Origin: an uncultured Bacteroidales bacterium
GTDB lineage: Bacteria; Bacteroidota; Bacteroidia; Bacteroidales; FEN-979
Assembly (NCBI GenBank): GCA_903837605.1
Contig: CAILVF010000085.1
Coordinates: 1-52,314 of the forward strand
Length of the DNA stretch: 52,314 nt
Direction of reading: 5' to 3'
Position numbers and translations under genes: made by a program. Shown here piece by piece: positions 1 through 8,286 of the stretch. The notes below the pieces were generated by a model that was not told where the DNA came from, did not search any database, and saw only the letters and a list, made by a program, of their open reading frames with translations. The stretch's first letter is position 1. Every line of letters starts with the position of its first letter.

Positions 1-56
1 ATGAATTAAAAGAAAAAACTATTGATGAATTAAAATTGAGGACATCAAAATTCTAA
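1..56 (+). CDS. 3' end of a possible gene cut by the window edge
   Basis: Reading from base 3, an open frame of 17 codons ends at TAA 54-56. The visible tail is rich in Lys, Glu and Leu (ending KLRTSKF) and would suit the end of a coiled coil. Nothing identifies the family, and the stretch is short enough to be open by chance. Base composition is AT-rich like the following lipoprotein gene. Confidence 0.2.
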   Translation, partial: ELKEKTIDELKLRTSKF

Positions 57-327
57 TGATAATGGTTACGGCCAATGAGTCGGTCTCAATGCGGGTGAGT
101 TTCGGAAAGTTGGCATTCAACGAATCAATAAACTAACTCAGGAAAACAAACCTTAATATAGCAACCCCGCACTGCAGTAGCTAGCGGGATGTTTGTTGCA
201 GTATATAAGAGCCATGAAACTTTGAAACTGAAAAAGAAAAATGGGTATGATAATAACAAAAGAAATTCGCGTTAATTAGTTCAAGATTTTTACCCATTAT
301 ATAACAATAAAAAATAAATTTTCAATT
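57..327. other. Non-coding stretch with one hairpin
   Basis: No open frame of note. A two-part inverted repeat is present: GCAAC (161-165) pairs with GTTGC (195-199), and CCCGC (166-170) pairs with GCGGG (184-188), around an internal CTGCAG. It could be a terminator-like or cassette-boundary hairpin, but no T-run follows. The last 80 bases are very AT-rich and probably contain the promoter of the next gene, although no clear TAnnTTTG box is visible. Confidence 0.35.
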
Positions 328-1152
328 ATGAAGACGCATTACTATTTTATAATTTTAATTACATTTTTTACTTCATGTAATCATGGGATTCCAAAAGAAA
401 AACTTACAGTTATTGAGAATATCACTTTAGGAGGCTCAGAAAGCTCAATTAATAAGCAGATAGATAGTCTACAAATTCCACAAAAAAGATTTTTTAATAG
501 AATTATTGTGGAGAACTTTAACGATCTATCAAATTCCAATATCTACTATTCTTCACATTTTACTAACCTTTTTAATTTCAACCAATTTAATATTCCAAAG
601 CTTTCAATTGAGCATTTAGGGCGTTTGACACCTGTTACACTGGAAGGAACTGAAAACAATTTCGCTTTGATTGTTCTTCTATGTCATACTGATGAACCGT
701 GGCTTTGGGGTGATTTAGAAAAATTCAAAAATTCAATTAATGAAAAATATGTTAGATTAGAGGTAAATGACTTAGTTATTGAGAAAATCAAAGAAATGTA
801 TATTGCTAAATATGGAGAACCAAAAAGTGTCAACACTTCAAGTTTAAATACTTTTTTTATGATTAATGGCAACTCCCTTTCAGAAGAAAAAAATAATAGT
901 GATCTTGGTGTAACAATCAAATGGGAACTTGAATATTATAACATTACATTCTTTACTGGCTTTGATTTAAATGGTATATACAACCCTGAAAAAGGCTATT
1001 CTGAATCAACAAATGGATATCGTGCTAATATTGGAGATAGAAGAGTTGACCCATCTGCAAATGAGCTACATTGTAGTGCCTATGCTTATATATATTATCA
1101 GCTCAATGAAAAAGCGATGAAAGAGCTAAAAACCAGAAATACAAAATTATGA
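328..1152 (+). CDS. Predicted lipoprotein of unknown function
   Basis: The 274-residue product begins with a short lipoprotein signal: Met-Lys, a hydrophobic stretch, and a lipobox-like FFTSC with Cys at about residue 17. It is therefore probably exported and lipid-anchored. I do not recognise the rest. There are no obvious repeats or metal motifs; the body is mixed alpha/beta with many Asn, Ile and Glu residues. The gene is much more AT-rich than the chromosome core starting at about 2.7 kb and sits beside an FRG-domain remnant and an integrase, which suggests acquired DNA. The ATG start fits the signal peptide. It could be an immunity or surface protein carried by the element, but that is a guess. 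Confidence 0.7.
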   Translation: MKTHYYFIILITFFTSCNHGIPKEKLTVIENITLGGSESSINKQIDSLQIPQKRFFNRIIVENFNDLSNSNIYYSSHFTNLFNFNQFNIPKLSIEHLGRLTPVTLEGTENNFALIVLLCHTDEPWLWGDLEKFKNSINEKYVRLEVNDLVIEKIKEMYIAKYGEPKSVNTSSLNTFFMINGNSLSEEKNNSDLGVTIKWELEYYNITFFTGFDLNGIYNPEKGYSESTNGYRANIGDRRVDPSANELHCSAYAYIYYQLNEKAMKELKTRNTKL

Positions 1153-1183
1153 TAGATATTCCTCAAAATCTAAATGGGTTTAA

Positions 1184-1291
1184 CCAATACTGGTATGGCT
1201 GGCGCCAGCAAAACATTTAGGAATTCCAACACGTCTTTTGGATTGGACACTTTGTACTGAAATTGCTTTATATTTTGCTGTTAAACGTTGA
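1184..1291 (+). pseudogene. FRG-domain remnant, truncated at both ends
   Basis: Frame 2 of this stretch reads from just after a TAA at 1181-1183 to TGA 1289-1291. It contains HLGIPTRLLDWT followed by EIALYFAV, which matches the signature core of the FRG domain (glycine-hydrophobic-PTRLLDWT, then ALYFA). A whole FRG domain is around 100 residues and the parent proteins are larger; only about 35 codons remain, with no start codon. The remnant ends inside the 3' end of the opposing integrase gene. FRG proteins are often found in mobile and defence-rich regions. I read this as a leftover of a gene broken by recombination near the integrase. A frameshifted upstream part is possible, since 1149-1220 is open in another frame (starting ATG, ending TAG). 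Confidence 0.6.
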
Positions 1292-2483
1292 AAAAAGGAT
1301 GGTCTTTTAATTTCATGGCATTTTCCAATTTTGAAATACGGATATATCTGAGAAATGATTCAGTTGTCTTATGCCCAGTGATTTGCATAATGGAAAGTAT
1401 TGGAACCCCGCTGAGGTAAGCATTTGTAGCAAATGATCTTCTGACGGTATGGGTACGAATTTGCAGCCATTTATCAAGGTTTCCTTTGGTTATCTTTTTC
1501 GTCACTGCATATTCGCCAATCCATCTTAATACGCGGTTTGCTTCCTGATTGGTCGGGATCCGATATTCGGATCCATATCTGTTAATGATCTCCAGAATAA
1601 TGGGATGAACAGGAATGATTACAGGTTCCTTTGTTTTTTGGGTTTTTACGTAGAGCTTTCCATCTTCAATATTGTTCAGTATAACTTTTGACCAATCAGA
1701 ATGCCTTAAACCTGTGTGACAGTTTAGAATAAAGAGGTCTCTGATGCGCTTCATTCTCTCATCCTCTATCTTCAACTTATAAAGGGCCTGGATTTCGTCC
1801 ATATTTAAGTATATGGTGTCAGCATCTTCTTTCAATACCTTAAATCCTCTTGCTCGGTGTTCCTGATTTGTTGTCAGTTTGTCCTCATTGGCTTCATTCA
1901 TCAGGCGCTTTATACGCCTAATGTGTGATCCTATTGTGTTCGGTTTAAGATTAGCTGCTTTCAGATAGTCAGTAAAATTGATATAGAAATCTTTGTTGAT
2001 ACTGTTAAAAGTTACGGTAGTTCTAGTTTTCTTTTGGAAGGTTTCCAAATGGGTCTTGATGCCATTAAAATGCTGAATATGATTCGGGGAGAGTTTATTC
2101 TTGTAACGTAACTGGAATATGGGAATGAAATCTACCAAAGTGGTTGTATTTGAAACAGTGACATCTTTCCTTCCAGCAAATATTTGGTAAGCTGCCCTGA
2201 TTTCCAAGCTTTTCTTTTTGACCTCTTCTTTTGAGAATTTCGCACCTTTCGGGAAAAGTTCATCATAAGTATTTAACAGGAAGCTATTTGCCTCCCTGAG
2301 CTGTTTGTTTGTTTCGGTATAATCCTTTAGTGGTTTTGCCTTCTGATCATCGCTATCCCAGGCTTTCGATGGTACATTTAACCCTGTTGAAAGACGCAGC
2401 CTTTGATGGTTAAACGTAAATGTTAAAAGAATTAAACATCCGTTTTTCCTTTCCTTATCTGCATAAAACATTACTGTCGCCAT
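1281..2483 (-). CDS. Tyrosine integrase (Bacteroidota mobile-element type)
   Basis: The 400-residue site-specific recombinase has the layout of integrases from Bacteroidota conjugative and genomic-island elements. An N-terminal arm-binding region (about 1-105) is followed by a SAM-like core-binding domain (about 115-205) and a catalytic domain (about 225-390). Catalytic residues are visible: R260 in TGLRHSDW, H345 and R348 in HTVRRS, H371 in TGHKT, and the nucleophile Y380. A Lys near 282-285 lies in the expected beta-hairpin. The protein looks intact. The gene points away from tRNA-Val(GAC), whose 3' end lies 190 bases upstream of the start, the usual arrangement for an element integrated at a tRNA 3' end. 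The start ATG at 2481-2483 follows a good promoter. Confidence 0.92.
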   Translation of the reverse strand: MATVMFYADKERKNGCLILLTFTFNHQRLRLSTGLNVPSKAWDSDDQKAKPLKDYTETNKQLREANSFLLNTYDELFPKGAKFSKEEVKKKSLEIRAAYQIFAGRKDVTVSNTTTLVDFIPIFQLRYKNKLSPNHIQHFNGIKTHLETFQKKTRTTVTFNSINKDFYINFTDYLKAANLKPNTIGSHIRRIKRLMNEANEDKLTTNQEHRARGFKVLKEDADTIYLNMDEIQALYKLKIEDERMKRIRDLFILNCHTGLRHSDWSKVILNNIEDGKLYVKTQKTKEPVIIPVHPIILEIINRYGSEYRIPTNQEANRVLRWIGEYAVTKKITKGNLDKWLQIRTHTVRRSFATNAYLSGVPILSIMQITGHKTTESFLRYIRISKLENAMKLKDHPFFNV

Positions 2484-2487
2484 AATA

Positions 2488-2612
2488 CTGTAAAAGTTGC
2501 CTATATTTTTAAAGAAGTTGCCTGTACAAAGGTATCTATAGGCAACAATTTAGGCAAGTTTGCCTGTAAAAGTTATTAACAGGCTGTATTTTGATGTAAA
2601 CGACTGTAAAAG
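2488..2612. repeat. Cluster of short direct and inverted repeats, probable integrase arm sites
   Basis: In 125 bases there are three copies of CTGTAAAAG (2488, 2564, 2604), three of TTGCCT (2497, 2518, 2560) and two in reverse, AGGCAA (2540, 2552). AGGCAA and TTGCCT at 2552-2565 form a near-perfect palindrome. The cluster fills the space between the integrase start and the tRNA-Val terminator and overlaps the integrase promoter. It has the position and form expected of arm-type binding sites for the integrase or an excisionase; that role is inferred. Confidence 0.6.
2527..2557 (-). promoter_or_regulatory. Integrase promoter, Bacteroidota type
   Basis: On the minus strand TTG (2555-2557), a 20-base spacer and TACCTTTG (2527-2534) match the Bacteroidota sigma-factor consensus. 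The -33 box lies within the AGGCAAGTTTGCCT palindrome, so integrase binding there would be expected to repress its own gene. Confidence 0.7.
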
Positions 2613-2634
2613 AAAAACCGCCTGGAGTGGCGGT
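2613..2634 (-). terminator. Terminator downstream of tRNA-Val
   Basis: On the minus strand a 6-bp stem, ACCGCC/GGCGGT (2634-2617), is followed at once by a run of T. It lies 37 bases past the tRNA 3' end and would end the tRNA transcript before the integrase region. Confidence 0.65.
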
Positions 2635-2671
2635 CTTCATTGATTTTCATTGATTTTTAGGATTTTTGTTG

Positions 2672-2746
2672 TGGGATGTGAGGGATTCGAACCCACGACC
2701 CCCGCCCTGTCAAGGCGATGCTCTAAACCAACTGAGCTAACATCCC
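2672..2746 (-). tRNA. tRNA-Val(GAC)
   Basis: Full cloverleaf on the minus strand: acceptor stem GGGATGT/ACATCCC, D stem GCTC/GAGC, anticodon stem TCGCC/GGCGG with loop TTGACAG (anticodon GAC), and a T arm containing GTTCGAATC. CCA is not encoded. Its 3' end faces the integrase and is the likely attachment site of the element to the left. It is easily confused with tRNA-Asp, but the anticodon is GAC, not GTC. Confidence 0.93.
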
Positions 2747-2758
2747 GGGGTTGAGGGT

Positions 2759-2789
2759 GCAAAAATAGTAATTCCCGCGTATATAACAA
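2759..2789 (-). promoter_or_regulatory. Promoter of tRNA-Val
   Basis: On the minus strand TTG (2787-2789), 19 bases, then TATTTTTGC (2759-2767), close to the consensus. It lies 12 bases upstream of the tRNA 5' end. Confidence 0.75.
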
Positions 2790-2805
2790 GAAGGTAACAG
2801 TGAAA

Positions 2806-2953
2806 AGCGAATTTCAGTAAGCGAAGCATTTCACACAAGCAGCCTTGGGTACAAGGAGCGAAAGTAACTAGTTTGGCCCTGGAATAATTTTATTATGAGC
2901 GACGCAGATACCCCAGCTGCGGTGTGAAGATGCAAGCGCTATACTATCTCGCT
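2806..2953. repeat. Dispersed inverted-repeat element, copy A
   Basis: This is one of two related ~150-base elements; the other is at 40068-40217. The arms pair GCATTTCACAC (2826-2836) with GTGTGAAGATGC (2922-2933), and the outer ends AGCGA (2806-2810) with TCGCT (2949-2953). The conserved core CCTTGGGTACAAGG (2843-2856) is a small hairpin followed by AGCGAAA; TGAGCGACGCAG (2896-2907) is also shared. The right arm covers the stop codon and last codons of the flavin reductase-like gene. It resembles a MITE or REP-like element, but I recognise no named family. Confidence 0.7.
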
Positions 2954-3448
2954 ATTTACAAACGTTCCCATGATCTCCCCGTAATACACCATATGCCAGT
3001 CCTTCGTCTGGTAGTATTTATGATCTATGGCCTTATCCAGCACAGAGGGGTCGAGCCGGTGTTTGTGTACAATCCGGCATTCATAATGGAAGGCGGATTG
3101 CGTTATGAACGGTGTCCCAACATTGGCGCTCTGGCCAAGGGTAAATCCGCAGACTTTGATCTTATCCATATCACGGCCCGATTTGGACCCGCAAATGGCG
3201 AGGTGCTTTTTATATCCTTCAGGCAGAACGCAAACGGTGAAATCCCTGGCTTTCTCCATTAATCCGAAAGTGAAACGGGTGGGACGCACCAGCACGGTAA
3301 ATATGGGCATATGCCAGATCTCGCCCAGGGTTCCCCATCCTATGGTCATGGGGTTGGGCGGGTCGCCGGCAAGCAGAATTATGCCGTTTCCGGCCAGTTT
3401 ACCGATAGTTTCATGGTACATATCGAACGGGCCCGCAGCTTTCATCAT
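2939..3448 (-). CDS. Flavin reductase-like FMN-binding protein
   Basis: The 169-residue protein has the FMN-binding split-barrel fold of the flavin reductase-like family: NPMTIGWGTLGEIWHMPIF at about 32-50, then a barrel strand with RPTRFTFGLMEKARDFTV at about 55-72. Relatives are NAD(P)H:FMN oxidoreductases or FMN-binding proteins of unknown substrate; the partner enzyme cannot be told from here. It is cytoplasmic and is a complete, usual-length member. It stands alone, divergent from the peptidase gene that follows, with a short shared promoter region. Its last codons and TAG stop lie inside repeat copy A, so the C-terminus may have been reshaped by that element. Confidence 0.82.
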   Translation of the reverse strand: MMKAAGPFDMYHETIGKLAGNGIILLAGDPPNPMTIGWGTLGEIWHMPIFTVLVRPTRFTFGLMEKARDFTVCVLPEGYKKHLAICGSKSGRDMDKIKVCGFTLGQSANVGTPFITQSAFHYECRIVHKHRLDPSVLDKAIDHKYYQTKDWHMVYYGEIMGTFVNSEIV

Positions 3449-3455
3449 AATTTCC

Positions 3456-3463
3456 TATTTTTG
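3456..3463 (+). promoter_or_regulatory. Possible -7 box of the dipeptidyl-peptidase gene
   Basis: TATTTTTG fits TAnnTTTG and lies 41 bases before the chosen ATG. Only a weak TTTC is found at the -33 position, so this is a tentative call. Confidence 0.4.
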
Positions 3464-3503
3464 AAATTCAAAATTAGTGATTCATTTAATTCCCTCCCTG
3501 CTT

Positions 3504-5723
3504 ATGAAATCAAGATTCTTTAAATTAATGGTAATGGCTCTCGCCATGCTTCTTCTTTCTCCGGCCTGGCTAAGGGCACAACAAAAATCCATCAGCCTTG
3601 AAGATGTTTTCAAGAGCAGGAAATTCGCGTCAAAAGGGGTCTCGGGGATGCGCTCCATGAAAGACGGCATCCATTTCACCCAGGTGAAGAATGACAGTTT
3701 AAATATATATGAATATGAAACGGGCAAATGTGTAAGAACCATCGTGACTGCGAAACAGCTTGTTCCTGCTGGCGATACAACGTCTTTGCCTGTCAGTTCA
3801 TATGAATTCAGCGGTGACGAAAGCAGGCTGATGTTTTCAAAAGATGACGAGACTCTTTTCAGGCATTCGTCCAAAGCAAATTACTTCATCCTGGACCTGG
3901 CCAGCGGAAAAATAATCCCGCTGTATGCCAAAGGCAAACAACGGCTTGCCACATTCTCCCCGGATGCGTCAATGGTCGCTTTTGTTATGGATAACAACAT
4001 CTTTATCAGGGATATCGCCAAAAGCCTTAACCAGAGCGATAAGGATACCGCTAATTCCGTGAAACAAATCACGGCCGACGGTAAGATCAATGAAATCATT
4101 TACGGTGCAACCGACTGGGTTTATGAGGAGGAATTCGGCTTTTCCAAGGCCATGTTCTGGTCCCCCGACGGCTCAGGTCTTGCCTATTACAGGTTTGATG
4201 AAAGCAGGGTAAAGGAATACCAGCTTACGTATTACGGTGACTTATACCCCGAACAGAGCAAATACAAATATCCCAAAGCAGGGGAGGACAATTCGGTAGT
4301 CGGAATTTATATTTATAACATTAAAACCGGTAAAACCACGACGGTGAATACCGGTAAGGAGACCGATATCTACATTCCAAGGATAAGGTGGACAAGCGAT
4401 CCCGCCACTCTCGCCCTCTACAGGCTGAACCGGCACCAGAACAAGCTGGAGCTTTTACTTGCAGGCGCTTCTGACGGGAATACGCATTCAATCTGGTCGG
4501 AGGACAACAAATGTTATATAGACATTACAGATGACTGGTGTTTTCTGAAGAATGGAAAGGAATTCCTTATCAGCAGCGAGAGGAGCGGATTCAAGCACCT
4601 GTATCTCTATAGCATTACAGGGGAACTCCTCAGGCAGCTGACAAACGGCCAATGGGATGTTGCCAGGGTGGCAGGCGTGGATGAGCCGAACAGGCTTGTG
4701 TTTTTTACTGCCGGATTTTCAAGCCCGATGAACAGGGAAGTGTTTTCGGTTTCCCTTGACGGGGGTGAACCGGTCCGGCTTTCGGAAAGGGAAGGAACCA
4801 ATTCGCCCGATTTCAGCTCAAATTTCGCTTTTTATGTCAACCGCTGGTCTGATATAAATACGCCTCCGACAGTCACCATTAATAATGCCGAAGGCAAGGA
4901 GCTGAGGATTTTGCAGGAAAATGCAAAACTTAAGGATGTTATAAAGGAATACAATTTCGGGAAAGCTGATTTCTTTACGGTTGTTACCGATAACGGGATC
5001 AACCTGAATGCCTGGATGCTCAAGCCCCCCGATTTTGATCCTGCGAAGAAATACCCGGTGCTTTTTACCCTTTACGGGGGGCCTGGTTCCCAGACCGTTT
5101 TAAACAGCTGGGGCGCCGCTTCTTCCTGGAACCAGTTGTTCGCACAAAAGGGGATTATCGTGGTGTCGGTTGATAACCGTGGAACAGGGGCAAGAGGGGA
5201 GGAGTTTAAAAAATGCACCTACCTTCAACTGGGAAAATTAGAGACCATCGACCAGATAAATGCCGCAAAGTACCTGGATTCACTGTCTTTTATCGATAAG
5301 GACAGGGTCGGCATCTGGGGCTGGAGTTTCGGTGGGTATATGGTACTCTCCTGCGTAACGAAGGGAGCTGATTATTTTAAGCTGGGAGTTGCTGTTGCTC
5401 CCGTCACCAACTGGAAATACTATGACAACATCTATACAGAGCGGTATATGCGCACCCCGAAAGAAAACAATTCAGGGTATGAGGACAACTCCCCGGTGAA
5501 TTTCGCCGACAAGTTCAAGGGCAAACTTCTGCTGATTCATGGTATGGCCGATGACAATGTTCATACCCAGAATTCCTATGATATGATCACTGCTCTTGTT
5601 GGTGCGAACAAACAATTTGAGATGCAGATCTATCCAAACAGCAACCATGGTATTTATACAGGGAAGAATACTTCATACCACCTGTATGAAAGGATGACAG
5701 ACTTTATCCTGAAGAACCTATAA
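3504..5723 (+). CDS. Dipeptidyl-peptidase IV, S9B family
   Basis: An exported serine exopeptidase that removes X-Pro or X-Ala dipeptides from peptide N-termini. Starting at ATG 3504 gives 739 residues with a clean signal peptide (hydrophobic MALAMLLLSPAW, cleavage after LRAQ); the upstream ATG at 3477 would add nine residues before the signal and is less likely. A beta-propeller domain (about 40-490) includes the substrate-binding DWVYEEEF at about 205-212. The alpha/beta-hydrolase domain follows with Ser608 in GWSFGGY, Asp683 in MADDNVH and His715 in SNHG. Probably periplasmic or surface-linked, serving peptide use. It is a single gene, convergent with the LruC gene, and looks intact. Confidence 0.93.
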   Translation: MKSRFFKLMVMALAMLLLSPAWLRAQQKSISLEDVFKSRKFASKGVSGMRSMKDGIHFTQVKNDSLNIYEYETGKCVRTIVTAKQLVPAGDTTSLPVSSYEFSGDESRLMFSKDDETLFRHSSKANYFILDLASGKIIPLYAKGKQRLATFSPDASMVAFVMDNNIFIRDIAKSLNQSDKDTANSVKQITADGKINEIIYGATDWVYEEEFGFSKAMFWSPDGSGLAYYRFDESRVKEYQLTYYGDLYPEQSKYKYPKAGEDNSVVGIYIYNIKTGKTTTVNTGKETDIYIPRIRWTSDPATLALYRLNRHQNKLELLLAGASDGNTHSIWSEDNKCYIDITDDWCFLKNGKEFLISSERSGFKHLYLYSITGELLRQLTNGQWDVARVAGVDEPNRLVFFTAGFSSPMNREVFSVSLDGGEPVRLSEREGTNSPDFSSNFAFYVNRWSDINTPPTVTINNAEGKELRILQENAKLKDVIKEYNFGKADFFTVVTDNGINLNAWMLKPPDFDPAKKYPVLFTLYGGPGSQTVLNSWGAASSWNQLFAQKGIIVVSVDNRGTGARGEEFKKCTYLQLGKLETIDQINAAKYLDSLSFIDKDRVGIWGWSFGGYMVLSCVTKGADYFKLGVAVAPVTNWKYYDNIYTERYMRTPKENNSGYEDNSPVNFADKFKGKLLLIHGMADDNVHTQNSYDMITALVGANKQFEMQIYPNSNHGIYTGKNTSYHLYERMTDFILKNL

Positions 5724-5736
5724 GAACAAACCGGCC

Positions 5737-8025
5737 CTACTGGATGACATAGATCTGGGCTGCATCCCTGTATCCGCCCAGGTTCGTATACCAGTCTGGA
5801 TAAGAAGAACCACCCGATTCGGCCCAGTTCCCGAATTTGAGGTACCCGGTGATCACCTGCACGTTTTCCCAGGTATAATCAAACCTCTGGACCAGGTTAA
5901 TAGCCCAGGGCAGGTTGCCGGATGTTTTATAATAACGTCCTGCCGACGGGTTTGAATTGTCGTTGCCGGTCCCGAAAAGTGCCTGGTTGGCCAGGGAAGT
6001 CGGGATCCTGTCGGGGAGATGAATTTCCACTTCACGCTGCAGGTTTTTGATCAGGAAGGGATTGTAAGGTGCCGTCCCCACTGCAGAAGCATCCTGGGGG
6101 GTGGCGAAATGAATGTTCAGCTTAAGGCTGTCAGACAAAGCATACGGAACATTTTTCTGGGTATTGAAGAAGTTCCCGGGGGTAACATGGGTTACATTGG
6201 AGGCATTGTCAAACACAATGACTACGGCGTTTCCCTGGCCGTTCTCAAGCCCGTTTGAAGCCAGGCTGATGTAACTTCCTTTAATGGAATATCCGCTGAC
6301 AGAACCTACTGCCGCAGGTGAAAGGTTGTCGAACTGGAAACCAAATCCGTTCTGCAGGTATGCTCCAACAGCCCTCACGTAAAAAGAAGGCAGGATATCC
6401 ACTATTTTATTCTGCGCATTGCTGACGATTTTAAAATTATAGTCGATAACAAGGTCGTTCATGTCGTAATCCCCTTTGGCAGGCCACAGGTCTTCATAGG
6501 CCAGGGAGCCAAACTGGTTTTTGGCAGGGTAATAATTGACATACGCCCTGCTGGCATCATTCGGGAATTCGTCAAGGTTGTCGGGCACCCCGTCACCATC
6601 CGTGTCGGGAGGAGCCGGCGCCCCGATACCTTCAGGGTTGCAGGTAGTGACGGGTATATAGTTCGTTGCATTTGCAATACTGGAGAGTTTTGCCCCGTTT
6701 ACGAATGTGGATGAAGAACTGCCTGTAAACGTTCCGTTCCCTGTGGCAAGTTCAAGCGGACCATCAAGTTTTTTCGTCACATCATTCAGTGTTGCAGCCC
6801 CGGTGACTTTAACCGTACTGGTTCCCCCCGCCCCGAGTAAATTGCGTTCCATCACAAAGGTCTGGCCCGAGATCATGGATTGGTTCTGCAAGGTGACAGT
6901 GCTGGTATACTGAAAGAGATGGACCTCCTGGTCGCTCTTCATATAACCGTTGTTCATGACTAAAGTTGCGCCGTAAACGTGAATGTTGGCATGGGCTATT
7001 ATCCTGCAATTATTGACAACTGATCCGCTGCCGTCGGGCTTGTTAAGATGCAGGTAATTATTGACTTCAATGACCCCGTCGTTGGTTAGGGGTGCGCTCA
7101 CTTTAAAATATCCCTGGGGATTGAAATACCCCGAATTGGTCAGCATGCCCCCGGTTCCCTGCAGGGTTGCGTCGCCTTTTAATACCATGTTCCCGAAATT
7201 CTGGATCTGCCCGTTGAATGTAAACGGAGCCTGAAATACGAAATCATTGGAATAGTTAATGATCTTAGAGTTTATGGCCATGTAAAAGCCTCTGACCGAA
7301 ACATGTGCACTTTGATATGCTGTAAGTGTGGTCGTACTGCTCATATACAGGGAATCAACGGTAAGCCGTCCTCCTGAAGTAACAATGATATTGCAACCGG
7401 CGGCATTGATCTTAATGAACGGGATTGTTGCCGTACCGCATACTTTAAGCGTTCCCGAAGTCCAGCTTGTGATGGTGCCGGTAAAAGTTCCCGTCACGCA
7501 ATAAGTTTTACCGCCTGAGATGGTTGTGGATCCGCTGCCCGAAAGAGTTACATCGCAACTACTGCTGCAATCAGGCTCTGCAACATTCAACTCATTTTTC
7601 AGGTTGGCTTTGGTTCCCGGGAAGCTGTACTGAATATTATCGGCGACCGCCACCATAGCCGATTGTGTTGTTCCGTCGGGGTTTTTTAATTCCAGGTAAA
7701 GTTGTTTCAGGGCGGTTGGAATTCGCAGGCGGTTAACGAAAGGATAATTATATCCGGCCGAACCGGTAAGCAGGATCTTTCCCGTTCCGAGAGGATCGCC
7801 ATCGTATACCCTGATCCTCGAGAGGGAGCCGATCATGGATGGGAGATCAACGGCAACAGAAAGCGATACTTCCCTTGATGTTTCCCAGGTAAAGTTAGAA
7901 GGAACTTTAAGCTGATCCATTGTTTTCACTGCAGAATCAGAACCTTTATCCTTATTGCAGGAGACATTAAAGAATAATGACAATACAAACAATGCGGAAA
8001 CTGCAAACGGATGAATATTTTTCAT
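5737..8025 (-). CDS. LruC-domain lipoprotein
   Basis: The 762-residue product has a lipoprotein signal (hydrophobic stretch then FNVSCNKD, Cys about 23). The middle part (about 150-450) is rich in Ser, Thr, Gly and Asn and probably a beta-helix or beta-solenoid. DTDGDGVPDNLDEFPND at about 475-491 is a calcium-binding thrombospondin-type-3 loop. The C-terminal third carries the LruC-domain signature YEDLWPAKGDYDMNDLVIDY at about 508-527. LruC proteins are surface or outer-membrane lipoproteins of unclear role in Bacteroidota and some spirochaetes. The gene stands alone; no strong promoter box is visible upstream. Confidence 0.85.
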   Translation of the reverse strand: MKNIHPFAVSALFVLSLFFNVSCNKDKGSDSAVKTMDQLKVPSNFTWETSREVSLSVAVDLPSMIGSLSRIRVYDGDPLGTGKILLTGSAGYNYPFVNRLRIPTALKQLYLELKNPDGTTQSAMVAVADNIQYSFPGTKANLKNELNVAEPDCSSSCDVTLSGSGSTTISGGKTYCVTGTFTGTITSWTSGTLKVCGTATIPFIKINAAGCNIIVTSGGRLTVDSLYMSSTTTLTAYQSAHVSVRGFYMAINSKIINYSNDFVFQAPFTFNGQIQNFGNMVLKGDATLQGTGGMLTNSGYFNPQGYFKVSAPLTNDGVIEVNNYLHLNKPDGSGSVVNNCRIIAHANIHVYGATLVMNNGYMKSDQEVHLFQYTSTVTLQNQSMISGQTFVMERNLLGAGGTSTVKVTGAATLNDVTKKLDGPLELATGNGTFTGSSSSTFVNGAKLSSIANATNYIPVTTCNPEGIGAPAPPDTDGDGVPDNLDEFPNDASRAYVNYYPAKNQFGSLAYEDLWPAKGDYDMNDLVIDYNFKIVSNAQNKIVDILPSFYVRAVGAYLQNGFGFQFDNLSPAAVGSVSGYSIKGSYISLASNGLENGQGNAVVIVFDNASNVTHVTPGNFFNTQKNVPYALSDSLKLNIHFATPQDASAVGTAPYNPFLIKNLQREVEIHLPDRIPTSLANQALFGTGNDNSNPSAGRYYKTSGNLPWAINLVQRFDYTWENVQVITGYLKFGNWAESGGSSYPDWYTNLGGYRDAAQIYVIQ

Positions 8026-8197
8026 AACTGATTATTTAACAGCTAATATAGGGTGTTAGCTTGTGTTTGGCAAGTTTAAATTAGTTTTCGCAGCCTTTAT
8101 GCTGGCAAATGCAGCCGGAAAGATATTAATTGTATTACCAGTTAAAACAATTAATCCTGAATTTTACTCACACATCGATGTTAATTGTGCATCTGTG

Positions 8198-8229
8198 TTG
8201 TATAATTAAAAATAAGGTTATACCTTTGC
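8198..8229 (+). promoter_or_regulatory. Promoter of rpsU
   Basis: TTG (8198-8200), a 20-base spacer and TACCTTTGC (8221-8229) give an excellent match to the Bacteroidota consensus, about 57 bases before the rpsU start. The rest of 8026-8197 shows nothing I can assign. Confidence 0.8.
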
Positions 8230-8286
8230 AGCCCTTTTTGGAGAATTTAACATTTATTAACCTTTTAAAGAAAGCGAGTTAAAAGC

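Noticed and set aside
2488..2612. Repeat cluster upstream of the integrase considered as CRISPR or plasmid iterons
   Set aside because: Repeats are 6-9 bases with uneven spacing and no replication protein gene is nearby; integrase arm sites fit better.
2924..3523. Open frames on the plus strand over the flavin reductase-like gene
   Set aside because: They are shadows of the conserved minus-strand gene and lack family features.
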